Shown: positions 46,877 to 56,633 of the stretch, piece by piece | How the letters are laid out: each line of letters opens with the position of its first letter | Position numbering within the stretch: the first letter of the stretch is position 1 | From: Pirellula staleyi DSM 6068 | Lineage (GTDB): Bacteria; Planctomycetota; Planctomycetia; Pirellulales; Pirellulaceae | Reading direction: 5' to 3' | Assembly: GCF_000025185.1 (NCBI RefSeq) | Contig: NC_013720.1 | Location: 5,580,001 to 5,644,000, forward strand | DNA: 64,000 nt | Made by a program: the position numbers and the translations under genes | Notes under the pieces: model-generated | The model's input: the letters and a program-made list of their open reading frames with translations, nothing else | The model's database searches: none | What the model was told of the DNA's origin: nothing

Positions 46877-48193
46877 TCACGACTCGGAGGTTCCATCGAG
46901 GACTCGCATTCGCACACAAGGTGCCTTTACGCTCGTTAGTTGACTGATCGCTTCGACCGCCTTACGAGCATCCCCTTCGCGGGCCTGATAAGTCATGATC
47001 ACCAGCGGAACAACGCGGTTGACACCACTCCCCTTCGCCTCGTGCTGAATCACGCTGGCAATTGAAATGCCATGCTTGCCGAGCACGCCGGCGATCTCTG
47101 CCAAAACACCCGGGCGGTCTTCGACGGTGAATCGCAGGTAATAGCGTCCGGTGAGTTCGTCGTGGTCGAGCATTTTGACAGCCGCTTCTTTTTGCGACCA
47201 CAGCTCGAGCGTGCGGAAGGTGATCTGCGTCCGTCCAACGGCGGTGTCGATCATGTCGGCTACCACGGCGGATGCGGTCGGCATCTGGCCGGCGCCAAGG
47301 CCGTGGAAGAAGACCGGACCGACGGCGTCCCCCACGACGCTGATGGCGTTGAACGCCTGACGGACTTCGGCCAGTGGCGTGCCGACTTTCACGAGTGTCG
47401 GTGAGACATGCAATTCGAGTCCACCGGGTTGTAGCTGCGCAACAGCGATCAGCTTAATGCGGTAGCCAAGCTCCTTGGCATACTTCAAGTCGGCTGGATC
47501 GAGTTTATCGATGCCGACGCGGGGAATCTCGGTCCAGTGCACGCGGGCACCAAAGGCGAGGTGCGCCAGAATGGCAAGTTTCTGGGCTGCATCGCTGCCG
47601 TCGACATCCATGGTGGGGTCGGCTTCGGCAAAACCCCGTTTTTGGGCCTCGGCCAGAGCGGCGGCGTAATCGGCCCCCTGCTCTTCCATTTGCGAGACAA
47701 TGAAATTGCTGGTGCCGTTAAGGATTCCACGCAAACTTTGGATCTGATTGGCCGAAAAACATTGACCAATGTTGGTGATGATCGGAATGCCCCCCGCCAC
47801 AGCGGCGTCGAAGGCGATCGATCGGCCGAGTTCGCGAGCGCGGTCGAATAGCTCGGGGCCATGTTCGGCCAGCAGTGCCTTGTTGGCAGTAACTACATCC
47901 TTGCCCGCTTCGAGCAGCTGCAGCAGGATCGTACGAGCTGGCTCCAAACCACCCACAAGATGGGCGACTACTTTGATCTCGGGATTGTCGGTAATGCGGG
48001 CCAGATCGTCGGAGATAAGTCCTTTGGGTAGCTGGACTTCACGCCCCTTCTTCAGGTCGTGCACCACCACTTCTTCGAGCCACAAGATCTGGCCGGCATG
48101 TCGGGCGGTGCGATCCCCCTGATCGTAGAGCAGGCGAACAACGCCGGTTCCGACGGTTCCCATGCCAACCAGGGCTACTTTAGTGACTTGCAT
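46877..48193 (-). CDS. hom: Homoserine dehydrogenase
   Basis: 438 aa from ATG 48193, five bases after GAGG. NAD(P)-binding motif VGMGTVGTGVVRLLYD at residues 9-24. The catalytic part includes VVTANKALLAEHG, FDAAVAGGIPIITNI, LRGILNGTSNFI and DVDGSDAAQKLAILAHLAFG. A C-terminal ACT domain (about 352-430, FTVEDRPGVLAEIAGVLGKHGISI) suggests threonine feedback. It reduces aspartate semialdehyde to homoserine. It is the first gene of the hom-COG3635-lysC cluster, so it supplies homoserine to the putative kinase. Confidence 0.97.
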   Translation of the reverse strand: MQVTKVALVGMGTVGTGVVRLLYDQGDRTARHAGQILWLEEVVVHDLKKGREVQLPKGLISDDLARITDNPEIKVVAHLVGGLEPARTILLQLLEAGKDVVTANKALLAEHGPELFDRARELGRSIAFDAAVAGGIPIITNIGQCFSANQIQSLRGILNGTSNFIVSQMEEQGADYAAALAEAQKRGFAEADPTMDVDGSDAAQKLAILAHLAFGARVHWTEIPRVGIDKLDPADLKYAKELGYRIKLIAVAQLQPGGLELHVSPTLVKVGTPLAEVRQAFNAISVVGDAVGPVFFHGLGAGQMPTASAVVADMIDTAVGRTQITFRTLELWSQKEAAVKMLDHDELTGRYYLRFTVEDRPGVLAEIAGVLGKHGISIASVIQHEAKGSGVNRVVPLVIMTYQAREGDARKAVEAISQLTSVKAPCVRMRVLDGTSES

Positions 48194-48623
48194 TCCCGCC
48201 TCGAAGCAGATGACGACAAACGATTTGTGGTAAACCCACCATCGTATTTTCGCCTAGTTGGCAGCGTCAAGCGGGGCGAGGAGCGAGGGAACTCTCGCAT
48301 CGGCCAGCTGAGACCTCGAAATTCTGGCGGTTCAGCGACGAAATCAGCCACCATTATCGGAGGAAATACGTGGTGGGTTGGGTTAATGCGTCAGAAGCTG
48401 GGGATGACTGGCGAATGTGCGAGGCAGCAATCCAAGTCGGAACCTCCGCTCGGCTGTTTTTCGTCTTGCTCCAAACTCGCAAAGTCCGGTATGTTCCTCG
48501 CACCGATAAGCCTCCAAAGCGAACCAGGCGCTTGGATGGCTCTTTCCGCTAGCGAATGCGCGATCAAGGATGGTCGAGCAGCTGTGGATAACGCGCTCCC
48601 TCGGCAAAGGATGGCAACGGGCC
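48194..48623. promoter_or_regulatory. Divergent region between hom and lpxD
   Basis: 430 bp that must hold promoters for both directions. I saw no convincing -35/-10 pair by eye. Short open frames here have no features. Confidence 0.4.
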
Positions 48624-49718
48624 ATGAACCTCACGCTTGCGCAACTAGCGGACCTGGTCGATGGAACTCTCAGCGGCGATTCGTCGCTCGAAATCACCGG
48701 AGCAGCCACGCTCTCGGCTGCTCGACCGGGCGACATCACCCTCTGCGATTCTCCCAAATTGGCCCCTCAGCTAGCTCGCTGCCCCGCAGCTGCTGTTGTG
48801 GTTTCCGACAACTATCAGCCCACCGATCGCCCCACGATAACCGTGGCCAGCGTGCATGGTGCTTTTGCCAAAATCGTGGCGCACTATCGCCCCTTGCCGG
48901 TCGTCAGCTACTCGGGTGTGCATCCAGCAGCGTACGTCAGTCCCACCGCTCAACTTGCGGATAACGTGGAAGTTCACCCCCACGCCTCGATCGGCAACCA
49001 TTGCGTAATTGGCAGCGGAACGGTGATTCATAGCGGCGTGCGTGTTCTCGATGGCACCACCATCGGCGACAACTGCACTCTCTTCCCGAACGTTGTCCTT
49101 TACGAGAACACAATTCTCGGCAACCGCGTGATGATTCACAGCGGCTCGGTCATTGGCGCTTTCGGTTTTGGCTATTCCACCAAAGGTGGCGAGCATCATC
49201 GATCGGCTCAGCTGGGGTATGTCGAAATCGAAGATGATGTCGAAGTCGGCGCTTGCACCACGATCGATCGCGGAACCTACGGCCCGACGCTGATCGGACG
49301 GGGCTCGAAAATCGATAACCAAGTACAAATCGCCCACAATGTGCGGCTGGGAACGTTCAACCTCGTCTGCTCGCAGGTCGGGATGGCTGGCAGCTGCTCG
49401 ACCGGCGATTACGTGGTGCTGGCAGGTCAGGTGGGAGTACGCGATCACGTGCATGTCGGTTCCCGCGCGGTCATCGGGGCCAAAGGTGGCGTGATGGGCG
49501 ATATTCCCGAAGATGGCCGCTTTTTCGGCATTCCGGTGACGGAAGAAAAGCAGCAGTTCTCGAGCCTCTCGATCTTCCACCGCTTGCCCGAACTACGTAA
49601 GCAGCTGATCGAAGTGAAACGCGACGTTTCGAAGCTGATGCGCGATCGTGAGCAAGCTTCCATTCCTGGCGATACCCCGATGTCGAGCGATCTCGGGCCG
49701 AAGTCAGAAGCTGCGTAA
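48624..49718 (+). CDS. lpxD: UDP-3-O-acylglucosamine N-acyltransferase LpxD
   Basis: 364 aa from ATG 48624 ([14 protein letters not shown]). N-terminal uridine-binding domain (about 1-100: [19 protein letters not shown]), then a left-handed parallel beta-helix of hexapeptide repeats (about 100-310: [22 protein letters not shown], through [22 protein letters not shown]). The catalytic His is likely in AHNVRLG, and [12 protein letters not shown] is characteristic. It adds the second 3-hydroxyacyl chain in lipid A synthesis. The C-terminal 45 residues are a charged helix and tail. lpxI follows directly. Confidence 0.95.
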   Translation: MNLTLAQLADLVDGTLSGDSSLEITGAATLSAARPGDITLCDSPKLAPQLARCPAAAVVVSDNYQPTDRPTITVASVHGAFAKIVAHYRPLPVVSYSGVHPAAYVSPTAQLADNVEVHPHASIGNHCVIGSGTVIHSGVRVLDGTTIGDNCTLFPNVVLYENTILGNRVMIHSGSVIGAFGFGYSTKGGEHHRSAQLGYVEIEDDVEVGACTTIDRGTYGPTLIGRGSKIDNQVQIAHNVRLGTFNLVCSQVGMAGSCSTGDYVVLAGQVGVRDHVHVGSRAVIGAKGGVMGDIPEDGRFFGIPVTEEKQQFSSLSIFHRLPELRKQLIEVKRDVSKLMRDREQASIPGDTPMSSDLGPKSEAA

Positions 49719-49754
49719 TGGCGGAGCGGTCTCCTCCCGAATTGATGCATCCCC

Positions 49755-50657
49755 ATGACGCTGCGACTCTTTGACGAACATCGCCCCGAGCCCGATTCGA
49801 TCGGTCTGATGGCTGGCTGGGGAACGTTTCCCGTGGTGGTGGCGCGGGCACTCAAAGCAGCGGGACACACCGTTTCGTGCGTGGGACTGGCGGGTCATGC
49901 CGATCCGATTTTGGAAAAAATCTGCGATCATTATCTCCCCTGCCCCGTCGCTCGTCTCGGCCAGCACATTCGCTTCCTGAAGCGGCACGATGTTCGCCGC
50001 GCTACGCTGGCTGGCAAGCTTTTTAAAGATCGCCTGCTGCTCCAAAAAATGGGTTGGCTGTCGCTTCTTCCCGATTTTCGAACGATTCGCGCGTTTGCGC
50101 CGATCTACTTCTTTGGCCGCCGCAATCGCAACGACGACACGTTGATGAACGTCGTAGTCGACGAATTTGCCCGCGATGGAATCGAACTGGCCCCCGCGAC
50201 CGATTTTTCGCCGGAGTTACTTGTGAAACACGGACTTCTCACCCGCCGAAAACCGTCCGCCGCTGAACTCGCCGACATTCGCTACGGCTGGCAAGTTGCC
50301 AAAGAAATGGGCCGCATCGATATCGGGCAAAGCGTGGCGGTGAAAGGTCGCGTGGTGGTGGCTGTCGAAGCAATCGAAGGAACCGACAGCTGCATTCGCC
50401 GCGCGGGGCAACTTTGCCCGCAAGGTGGTTTCACCGTGGTGAAAGTGGCCAAGCCTCAGCAAGACATGCGATTCGATGTACCCACGATTGGCAAATTGAC
50501 CATCGAAACCATGATCGCCGCCGGCGCGAAAGTGCTGGCGATTGAAGCGGGCAAAACCATTCTTCTCGACGAGCCCGAAGTCGCTGCTCTGGCCAACAAA
50601 CATGGCCTTTCTATCATCAGCCTGCACGACAGCGACGCCCTGCAAGACGCGGCATAA
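49755..50657 (+). CDS. lpxI: UDP-2,3-diacylglucosamine pyrophosphatase LpxI
   Basis: 300 aa, 36 bp after lpxD and surely co-transcribed. LpxI (DUF1009) replaces LpxH in many bacteria, hydrolysing UDP-2,3-diacylglucosamine to lipid X and UMP. Visible: GLMAGWGTFPVVVARALKAAG at the start, HDVRRATLAGKLFKDRL, DDTLMNVVVDEFARDGIEL, and a C-terminal domain with VVAVEAIEGTDSCIRRAG, MRFDVPTIGKLTIETMIAAGAKVLAIEAGKTILLD. Length is slightly above typical. With lpxD it indicates a lipid A pathway in this organism. Confidence 0.92.
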   Translation: MTLRLFDEHRPEPDSIGLMAGWGTFPVVVARALKAAGHTVSCVGLAGHADPILEKICDHYLPCPVARLGQHIRFLKRHDVRRATLAGKLFKDRLLLQKMGWLSLLPDFRTIRAFAPIYFFGRRNRNDDTLMNVVVDEFARDGIELAPATDFSPELLVKHGLLTRRKPSAAELADIRYGWQVAKEMGRIDIGQSVAVKGRVVVAVEAIEGTDSCIRRAGQLCPQGGFTVVKVAKPQQDMRFDVPTIGKLTIETMIAAGAKVLAIEAGKTILLDEPEVAALANKHGLSIISLHDSDALQDAA

Positions 50658-50773
50658 GGCTAAATGGAACCCGTTGCAATAGCTTCAAAGTGGGCAGTAG
50701 TAATTAGGTCCAGCTGTGCGAGACAAACCTCGAGTCGGCCGCAGACAAAGCTACGGAACTTAAGCCCAGCAGG

Positions 50774-52324
50774 CTAGTCGCCTCCGCACCCGCCGCAGCC
50801 GCTTCCACCACAGCCCCCTCCTCCTCCGCAGCCACTGCCACCGCTACATCCAGATGAACAGCCGCTGGAGACATCACTACTTACATTGCCGAACGCGTGG
50901 CGTTCCCAGCTGCTGAGTCCCCCGAAGGCGGTTCCGGCGAGCGCTGTGGTGCCAAACAGTGCCACCGCAAAAGCGAGGTCGCTGCTGACCGCACCCGTTG
51001 CGGGCGAGATCCCCGACTGCGTTGCCAAACTCTTCAGTGCGGCGTTTTCTGCGGTCAGTCTCTTGATCAGCTCATCACCAGCTCGAGAGCGGCGGATATT
51101 GCGTACGAAGAAATAGATGGCGATCCCGGTCAGTCCCAGCGCTATCGCCAAGAACCCCACCGGCTTATCGCGCATGAGACCAACGACAAGCTTGGCCGCT
51201 CCCAAGGCAAAGACCAGTCCCATGATCCCCGCTGGGATGAAGCGAGCCGGAAAGGTCTCGTGTGGCTCGTACACCAGGCCGCGATTGACCAGTCCAGCTT
51301 CGACACGTTCGAGCGCATCGCCGACAGCGGTGTCGATCTTTTGTTGTGTCACCTGCTCTTCATTCAGGAGCAGCGTGGCGACGCGGTTTTCCCAGGCGTC
51401 GGGGCTCAATTTGCCTTCGCCGGCGACGATTTTCGAAGTGCTCGAGATCGACATGCCAAGGAGCGTTGTCTCGTCTTTTTGCAGCCGCAGCACATCGTCG
51501 GCCATCAGCTGACACGCGACCGTGGCGATGGCTCCGCGTTTGCCACGAGCAAGTTGGGCAATCTCGACCGGCGATAGCAGCGACGAATCTGCAAGTGGCG
51601 ACATTGGCGAACTGAGATCGTTTTTCGCAGCGGGAAGAAGCGTGCGACGCGCGATCCACCCCAACACAACCGCAACGGCGAAGCAGCTGAAATAGAGCGT
51701 GAGAAACTGTGGACCGGTGAGGTCGAGTGGATTGGGGATTGCAGCGAAGATTGGCAAGATGGCGACAGCAGCCACCAAGCTGATTTTGGTACGTCGACGC
51801 CTCAGCTGAGCCATCAGCCTAGCCAGTGGATTGGGAAGCACCCAATTACGCGAGAGATTTACTTTCCGATGCTGTGTGTCGCTGCCAAAGCGAACGCTCG
51901 TTGCCGGCCAGATCTCGGCTGGTGGCTCGCAATGAAACCTGGCGCGATAGTCGGCCAAGGTCTGCTCGTACATCAGCACATGCTTGGCATGCTCATCACG
52001 TCCGCCCCGTGTTGGGTTGTGATGCAGTGGGCGCCCGAGCACACCGGCGCAAAAGTCGGTCCAATAAGACCGTGTGAAGGTGAGATGCAGGTGCCAAACT
52101 TCGTCGACTTGTTCCGACGGGCATGGCGGGTCTGCCGACGTCATGCACAGAAACACGAACCGCTTGTACTCGCGGATCGCTCGCAGGGCAAACGCCCGCG
52201 TCCAGCCATTTTCGTGGGCCAAACGAGCACTGAAGGGGTAGTCGGCCTGCGGGTCGTCGAGTTCAAAAGCCTCGATTTTTCGCCACAATTCCGCTTCGCA
52301 GCCAGTCGTCATGCTGTTTTGCAA
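50774..52324 (-). CDS. TIGR04222-type membrane protein with Gly/Cys-rich tail
   Basis: 516 aa from TTG 52324, eight bases after GGAGG; ATG 52312 is in frame. The soluble N-terminus (about 10-125) has SEQVDEVWHLHLTFTRSYW, then HHNPTRGG, as in the N-terminal DUF1399/glycine-rich-domain proteins. About five membrane helices follow, in two groups around 180-235 and 365-415 and at about 465. The protein ends in a Gly/Ser/Cys-rich tail (SSGCSSGCSGGSGCGGGGG), the hallmark of TIGR04222 proteins. No enzyme motif is recognised; probably inner-membrane with the tail exposed. Function unknown. Confidence 0.8.
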   Translation of the reverse strand: MQNSMTTGCEAELWRKIEAFELDDPQADYPFSARLAHENGWTRAFALRAIREYKRFVFLCMTSADPPCPSEQVDEVWHLHLTFTRSYWTDFCAGVLGRPLHHNPTRGGRDEHAKHVLMYEQTLADYRARFHCEPPAEIWPATSVRFGSDTQHRKVNLSRNWVLPNPLARLMAQLRRRRTKISLVAAVAILPIFAAIPNPLDLTGPQFLTLYFSCFAVAVVLGWIARRTLLPAAKNDLSSPMSPLADSSLLSPVEIAQLARGKRGAIATVACQLMADDVLRLQKDETTLLGMSISSTSKIVAGEGKLSPDAWENRVATLLLNEEQVTQQKIDTAVGDALERVEAGLVNRGLVYEPHETFPARFIPAGIMGLVFALGAAKLVVGLMRDKPVGFLAIALGLTGIAIYFFVRNIRRSRAGDELIKRLTAENAALKSLATQSGISPATGAVSSDLAFAVALFGTTALAGTAFGGLSSWERHAFGNVSSDVSSGCSSGCSGGSGCGGGGGCGGSGCGGCGGD

Positions 52325-52602
52325 GAGATGGTCCTCCGCAGTTAATTCGCTGGCACCTGATGAAGATTCGGCCAAGATGCGATATGCAAAATCGGCACAA
52401 TCATCATCCCGCCTCGCGCCCAGCAGCCTGCTACCCACTTTGCCATTAAATCACTACCTCTCGATTCCTCCTACAGCAAGGCGGACGATAAGAAAACCAA
52501 CTCAAGATTGCCAGCACTTTGCTTAGCACAGGCCCCAATCGCTACCAAATCTAACCAACCGCTCGCCTCCAAGTCTCTGCCCCCTCACCCCCAATCCCTA
52601 CA

Positions 52603-53487
52603 TCACTTCCACGGGAAGTGCTGGCCGGTGAGTTGTTCGAAGGCTTCGATGTATTTTTCGCGGGTGCGGGTGACAACTTCGGTCGGCAAGTTGGGTGGTG
52701 GGCTGTTTTTGTCCCAGCCTGTGGTCTCGAGCCAGTCACGCACAAACTGCTTGTCGAACGAGGGTTGGGGACCACCGGGCTGGTACTTATCAGCGGGCCA
52801 AAAGCGACTGCTGTCGGGGGTGAGGACTTCATCGCACAGGATCAGCCGACCTTCGAAGCGGCCCCATTCCATTTTGGTGTCGGCGATGACAATCCCCCGC
52901 TCGAGCGCCACGTCGGCTGCCTGCTTGTAGATCGCAATTGAGCGGTCGCGCAGTTCACGCGAGGTTTCGCGTCCCACGATTTCGCACATCCGCTCGAAGC
53001 TGATGTTCTGATCGTGCCCCGACTCTTCTTTCGTCGCGGGTGTGAAAATCGGCTCAGGAAGTTTCGAGCCTTGTAGGAGTCCGGCCGGCAGCGTGACACC
53101 GCAAACCGATTGCGTTTGCTTGTATTCTTTCCAGCCACTTCCATCGAGATAGCCGCGCACCACGCACTCAATCGGAACGATGCTGGCCTTGCGAACCACC
53201 ACGCTGCGACCAGCGAGCGCGGCAACATCGGTGCCAGTTGGGAGCCGATCGGCGGGAACTTCGGTGCTGAGCAGATGATTCTCGACACCCAGTCGGCTGA
53301 ACCACCAGTTCGACACCTGCGTGAGGACGCGTCCCTTATCGGGAATGCCGTTGGGCATCACCCAGTCGAACGCCGAAATGCGATCGGTGGCCACCATCAG
53401 CAGACAATCGCCGAGGTCGAACACGTCCCGCACTTTGCCACGGCGAACAGGCAGGTCGGAGATTTCGGTCGAGAGCAGTGCGGACAT
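52603..53487 (-). CDS. purC: Phosphoribosylaminoimidazole-succinocarboxamide synthase
   Basis: 294 aa. ATP-grasp-like purine enzyme ligating aspartate to CAIR. Motifs: [88 protein letters not shown] and the C-terminal [11 protein letters not shown]. Length and order match the longer bacterial/eukaryotic-type PurC. Divergent from the GH10-like gene; no other pur genes nearby. Confidence 0.96.
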   Translation of the reverse strand: MSALLSTEISDLPVRRGKVRDVFDLGDCLLMVATDRISAFDWVMPNGIPDKGRVLTQVSNWWFSRLGVENHLLSTEVPADRLPTGTDVAALAGRSVVVRKASIVPIECVVRGYLDGSGWKEYKQTQSVCGVTLPAGLLQGSKLPEPIFTPATKEESGHDQNISFERMCEIVGRETSRELRDRSIAIYKQAADVALERGIVIADTKMEWGRFEGRLILCDEVLTPDSSRFWPADKYQPGGPQPSFDKQFVRDWLETTGWDKNSPPPNLPTEVVTRTREKYIEAFEQLTGQHFPWK

Positions 53488-53808
53488 GGCAAATGAGGTC
53501 CGTAGCGGGGCGAAACGGGGGAGGATCGAAAGGACGATCGACGTAAAGATAGCAAAGGGGCGGCTCGCTGCGGCGAGGGACCCAGCAGATTTGGCCAGAA
53601 GTTACCCGCCCCGCAGGCGGCACGACATTGAACCAAGCACGCCGCTAGATTAGACTCGCATCGCGCTCGAGGGCGTAGCGGAAGTGCATGGCAGGTGCGA
53701 TCTTCCGCCGCGCTGCAGAGCGCAAGCAAGCAACCGGCGAAATCACTCAAGCAATCGTCCGTCCGACGTGTGTTGGGGCACGCCCTCGGCAAGTGGAATC
53801 AAACGGCC
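53488..53808. other. Divergent intergenic region
   Basis: 321 bp between purC and the GH10-like gene. An in-frame ATG at 53695 would extend the latter by 38 residues of low-complexity sequence; I see no other feature. Confidence 0.4.
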
Positions 53809-55296
53809 ATGGGCCAAATGCGTTTCTTCGCCCCACAGGCGGAACGAATCTCTCCGAGCGCACCCGAGCGGGCGTATATTGCCGGCGCTGAGGGAACTCC
53901 GTGGGAATGCCGCATCGAGTACGACAGCGGACTGCTCACCATCACACGCGACGCCCGTGAATCGGGCCATCTCTATTTCCCTTGGAACGTGCTCGGTCAG
54001 GGGGAAGTGGTCCTCTCCACCGCCAGCCTGATGGAACGTGTCGAGCCCTACCATCTGCCGGTGGAACTCGCGCGGGGATGCATCAACCGCCTGCGCAACC
54101 AATCGCATATTTGGCAACAAGCGGGCATGACGTTGCCCCCCAAGTTCACCAAGCTTCTGAAAGAGGCCTCGACCATCTTTGCCCGCGCCGCCACAGGACA
54201 GCACGACGATGCCGCTGCTGCCAACTGGGCCGAGCAAGCGATCTGTCTCGCCGTCGAGGCGGCTGAACTGCTGGTGCAAAACTACACCGCTCAGGTCCTC
54301 GCGATTCGCCGCGGAGGGGGCAATCCACTCTCCACGCTGGTGGTCGGACGCCTCGAAAAAATCCCCACGCCACCGCTCGACGCCAGCTTCATCGCCGCGT
54401 TCAACATGGCTTCGATCGGAGCCACCTGGAAAGACCTCGAGCCGGTTGCTGGAACCCGCGACTTCACCCGTGTCGACGAAACCCTCGTCTGGGCGCGCGA
54501 ACGTGGACTGCGGCTGATGGTGGGACCACTCCTTTCCCTCACGCCGCAACATCTCCCCGACTGGCTCTATCTGTGGGAAGACGAGTTCGAAGAACTACAG
54601 CAGTTCGTCCGGCAACATGTCGAAGCGGTGGTGCAGCGCTACAAAGGCAAAGTCCACTTGTGGCATGTCGCCGCTGGTATGAACTGCAGCCGATCCCTTT
54701 CGCTCGATGAAGAACAACGACTGAAACTAACGGTCGAAGCCATCGAGCTTGTTCGCGCCATCGACCCACGAACTCCCGTTTTTGTCAGCTTCGATCAACC
54801 TTGGGGAGAGTACATCGCCAGCGAAGATCAGGAGCTCACACCGCTGAATTTCGCCGACACTCTGATTCGTGGCGAACTCGGACTTTCAGGGGTCGGCATC
54901 GACATCAACTTTGGCTACTGGCCGGGGGGGACGCTGCTGCGTGATCCACTCGAGATCAGCCGCATGCTCGACCGCTGGACCTACCTGCAAGTTCCCCTGG
55001 TCATCTCGCTGGCAATCCCCAGCTCGTCGGCTCCCGATCCAACGGCACGCAAGCCGCTAAAGCCTGTTCCGGGGATGAGCGCAGCAGGTATTTCTCCCAC
55101 TTGGCAGCGACAGCAGCTCGAGAAGATATTGCCCCTTTTCGCCTGCAAGCAGTCGGTGCAAGCCATCCTCTGGAACCAGTGGAGCGACGAGTCGCAGCAC
55201 GAACTTCCGCACGCCGGTTTGATCGATTACACCGGCAAAGAAAAGCCAGCGCTCGACTACTTAAAAACCTTCCGCCGCGACACGATCGGCAACTAG
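53809..55296 (+). CDS. GH10-fold protein lacking the catalytic glutamates
   Basis: 495 aa from ATG 53809 (MGQMRFFAPQ; ATG 53818 also possible). The N-terminal 170 residues are a beta/helix region (MERVEPYHLPVELARGCINRL). Residues 175-490 follow the (beta/alpha)8 pattern of family 10 xylanases: FNMASIGATWKDLEPVAG, ERGLRLMVGPLL, then HLWHVAAGMN where the family has WDVVNEa, GVGIDINFGYW (GIGLQGHY), VPLVISLAIP (ITELDV position), and ILWNQWSDESQHELPHAGLID (WGVTDxxSW). Both the acid/base and the nucleophile Glu are absent. It probably binds rather than cleaves a polysaccharide, or uses another mechanism. It is followed at its 3' end by a repeat. Confidence 0.78.
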   Translation: MGQMRFFAPQAERISPSAPERAYIAGAEGTPWECRIEYDSGLLTITRDARESGHLYFPWNVLGQGEVVLSTASLMERVEPYHLPVELARGCINRLRNQSHIWQQAGMTLPPKFTKLLKEASTIFARAATGQHDDAAAANWAEQAICLAVEAAELLVQNYTAQVLAIRRGGGNPLSTLVVGRLEKIPTPPLDASFIAAFNMASIGATWKDLEPVAGTRDFTRVDETLVWARERGLRLMVGPLLSLTPQHLPDWLYLWEDEFEELQQFVRQHVEAVVQRYKGKVHLWHVAAGMNCSRSLSLDEEQRLKLTVEAIELVRAIDPRTPVFVSFDQPWGEYIASEDQELTPLNFADTLIRGELGLSGVGIDINFGYWPGGTLLRDPLEISRMLDRWTYLQVPLVISLAIPSSSAPDPTARKPLKPVPGMSAAGISPTWQRQQLEKILPLFACKQSVQAILWNQWSDESQHELPHAGLIDYTGKEKPALDYLKTFRRDTIGN

Positions 55297-55327
55297 TAGG
55301 CCATCTACCAAAGTAGGCCGTCTACCG
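55295..55327. repeat. 17-bp tandem direct repeat
   Basis: AGTAGGCCATCTACCA followed one base later by AGTAGGCCGTCTACCG. Each unit contains the inverted repeat GTAG/CTAC. It starts in the stop codon of the GH10-like gene and runs into the two-hairpin element. Confidence 0.6.
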
Positions 55328-55495
55328 ATCAGCGTCAGGTCTCCCTAGGTGCCACTGGCATCTTGCCAGTGCAGATTTTTGCAGCGATGTTTTGGCCTAA
55401 TCTGCTTGAAACTAGGGCCGATTTACAGCTCTCACTGGGCAGAGCCGAGTGGCACCTTTGATGGCAGCCCGCTCATTACGGCCTGACATCGATTG
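55326..55495. repeat. Two-hairpin MITE/REP-like element, copy B
   Basis: Core 55349-55455 (107 bp) begins GTGCCACTGG and ends GAGTGGCAC. Left hairpin CACTGGCA-tct-TGCCAGTG is perfect; right hairpin CACTGGGC-aga-GCCGAGTG has one mismatch. Outer repeats (GATCAGCGTCAGG and CTGACATCGATTG) match copy A at 3531-3695. The interiors of the two copies agree in length and in several blocks (GCAGCGATGTTTTGG with CCGATGCTTTGGG) but have diverged. Confidence 0.75.
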
Positions 55496-55694
55496 TCAGA
55501 CGGTCCGTCGAGCCATCACTTCTGAGCTTAGGCAAGCTGCACAAAGAATTCCGGCTCGACAATAGGTGCAGAGCTGTTTTTGGGGGGTTACAATCCGCAA
55601 GGTTTGTCCCCCTGAATCGGTTGAAGCCCATCCTCGCAAACTTGCGCCGCAGCGCCACTCGTGCACGCGGCCCCTCTCTCCCGGAGTTACCCCC

Positions 55695-56633
55695 ATGAAT
55701 CTCGCGCGACCTTTTTTCGCGACCATGCTCGCCCTGCTGGGAACCCTCAGCCTCAGTTCACTCGCGCTTGCCGCTGAAACGATCCCCAATATCGGTCCCA
55801 AAGGTGAAGTGAAGAAGCTGCATGGCGACCTGCAGTTCACCGAAGGCCCCACGAGCGACGGCAAGGGAAACCTCTACTTCAGCGACATTCCGGCCAACAA
55901 GATCTATAAACTGAGCGCCGACAACAAGCTCGACCTGTTCCTCGAGCCCTCGGGGCACACCAACGGCCTGATGATCGCGCCGGGCAACAAACTCTATGCC
56001 TCGGAGATGGATGGCCGCCTGATCTCGATCGACCTGGCGACCAAAGCAGTCACCGCGCTCGCCGCCACCTACGAAGGGAATCGCTTTAACGCTCCCAACG
56101 ATCTGGTGATCGATCAAGCAGGCGGGGTCTACTTCACCGACCCGCGCTTCCGCGCACCGATGCCTTGGCCGCAAGGAAAAGAAGCTTTCTACTATCGCGA
56201 TGCTAAGGGGACCGTCACACGACTCGGCGATAATCTCCCCGCTCCCAACGGCGTGATTCTCTCGCCCGACGAAAAGACGCTCTACATCATCCCCAGCATG
56301 CAAAAACAGATGATGGCCTACCCGGTCGAAGCCCCCGGCAAGCTTGGCGAAGGGAAAGTCTTTTGCGAACTCTTGCAAAAAGATCCCGCAGGCAACGGCG
56401 GTGGCGATGGACTGACGATTGATACCGCAGGCAACCTCTACATCACATCGGCCCTCGGCGTGCAAGTGTTTAGCGCCGCTGGTAAGCACCTCGGTACGAT
56501 CGAATTCCCCGAGCAGCCCGCGAACTGCACCTTCGGCGGACCCGATAATAAGACCCTCTACGTCACCGCTCGCACCGGTCTCTACGCCGTCGAAATGCAG
56601 GCCCAAGGGCACGTTTTTCCAGGTCCTAAGTAA
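55695..56633 (+). CDS. SMP-30/gluconolactonase-like exported protein
   Basis: 312 aa from ATG 55695, with GGAG eight bases upstream. Signal peptide (LARPFFATMLALLGTLSLSSLALAA). A six-bladed beta-propeller of the SMP-30/gluconolactonase/LRE-like family: FTEGPTSDGKGNLYFSDIPANKIY with the metal-binding Glu, GHTNGLMIAPGNKLY, FNAPNDLVIDQAGGVYFTDP with the catalytic Asn and Asp, LPAPNGVILSPDEKTLYI and NGGGDGLTIDTAGNLYIT. Hydrolyses a sugar or other lactone in the periplasm. The downstream DUF1080 gene (56896) is on the same strand and may be part of a sugar-utilisation pair. Confidence 0.9.
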   Translation: MNLARPFFATMLALLGTLSLSSLALAAETIPNIGPKGEVKKLHGDLQFTEGPTSDGKGNLYFSDIPANKIYKLSADNKLDLFLEPSGHTNGLMIAPGNKLYASEMDGRLISIDLATKAVTALAATYEGNRFNAPNDLVIDQAGGVYFTDPRFRAPMPWPQGKEAFYYRDAKGTVTRLGDNLPAPNGVILSPDEKTLYIIPSMQKQMMAYPVEAPGKLGEGKVFCELLQKDPAGNGGGDGLTIDTAGNLYITSALGVQVFSAAGKHLGTIEFPEQPANCTFGGPDNKTLYVTARTGLYAVEMQAQGHVFPGPK

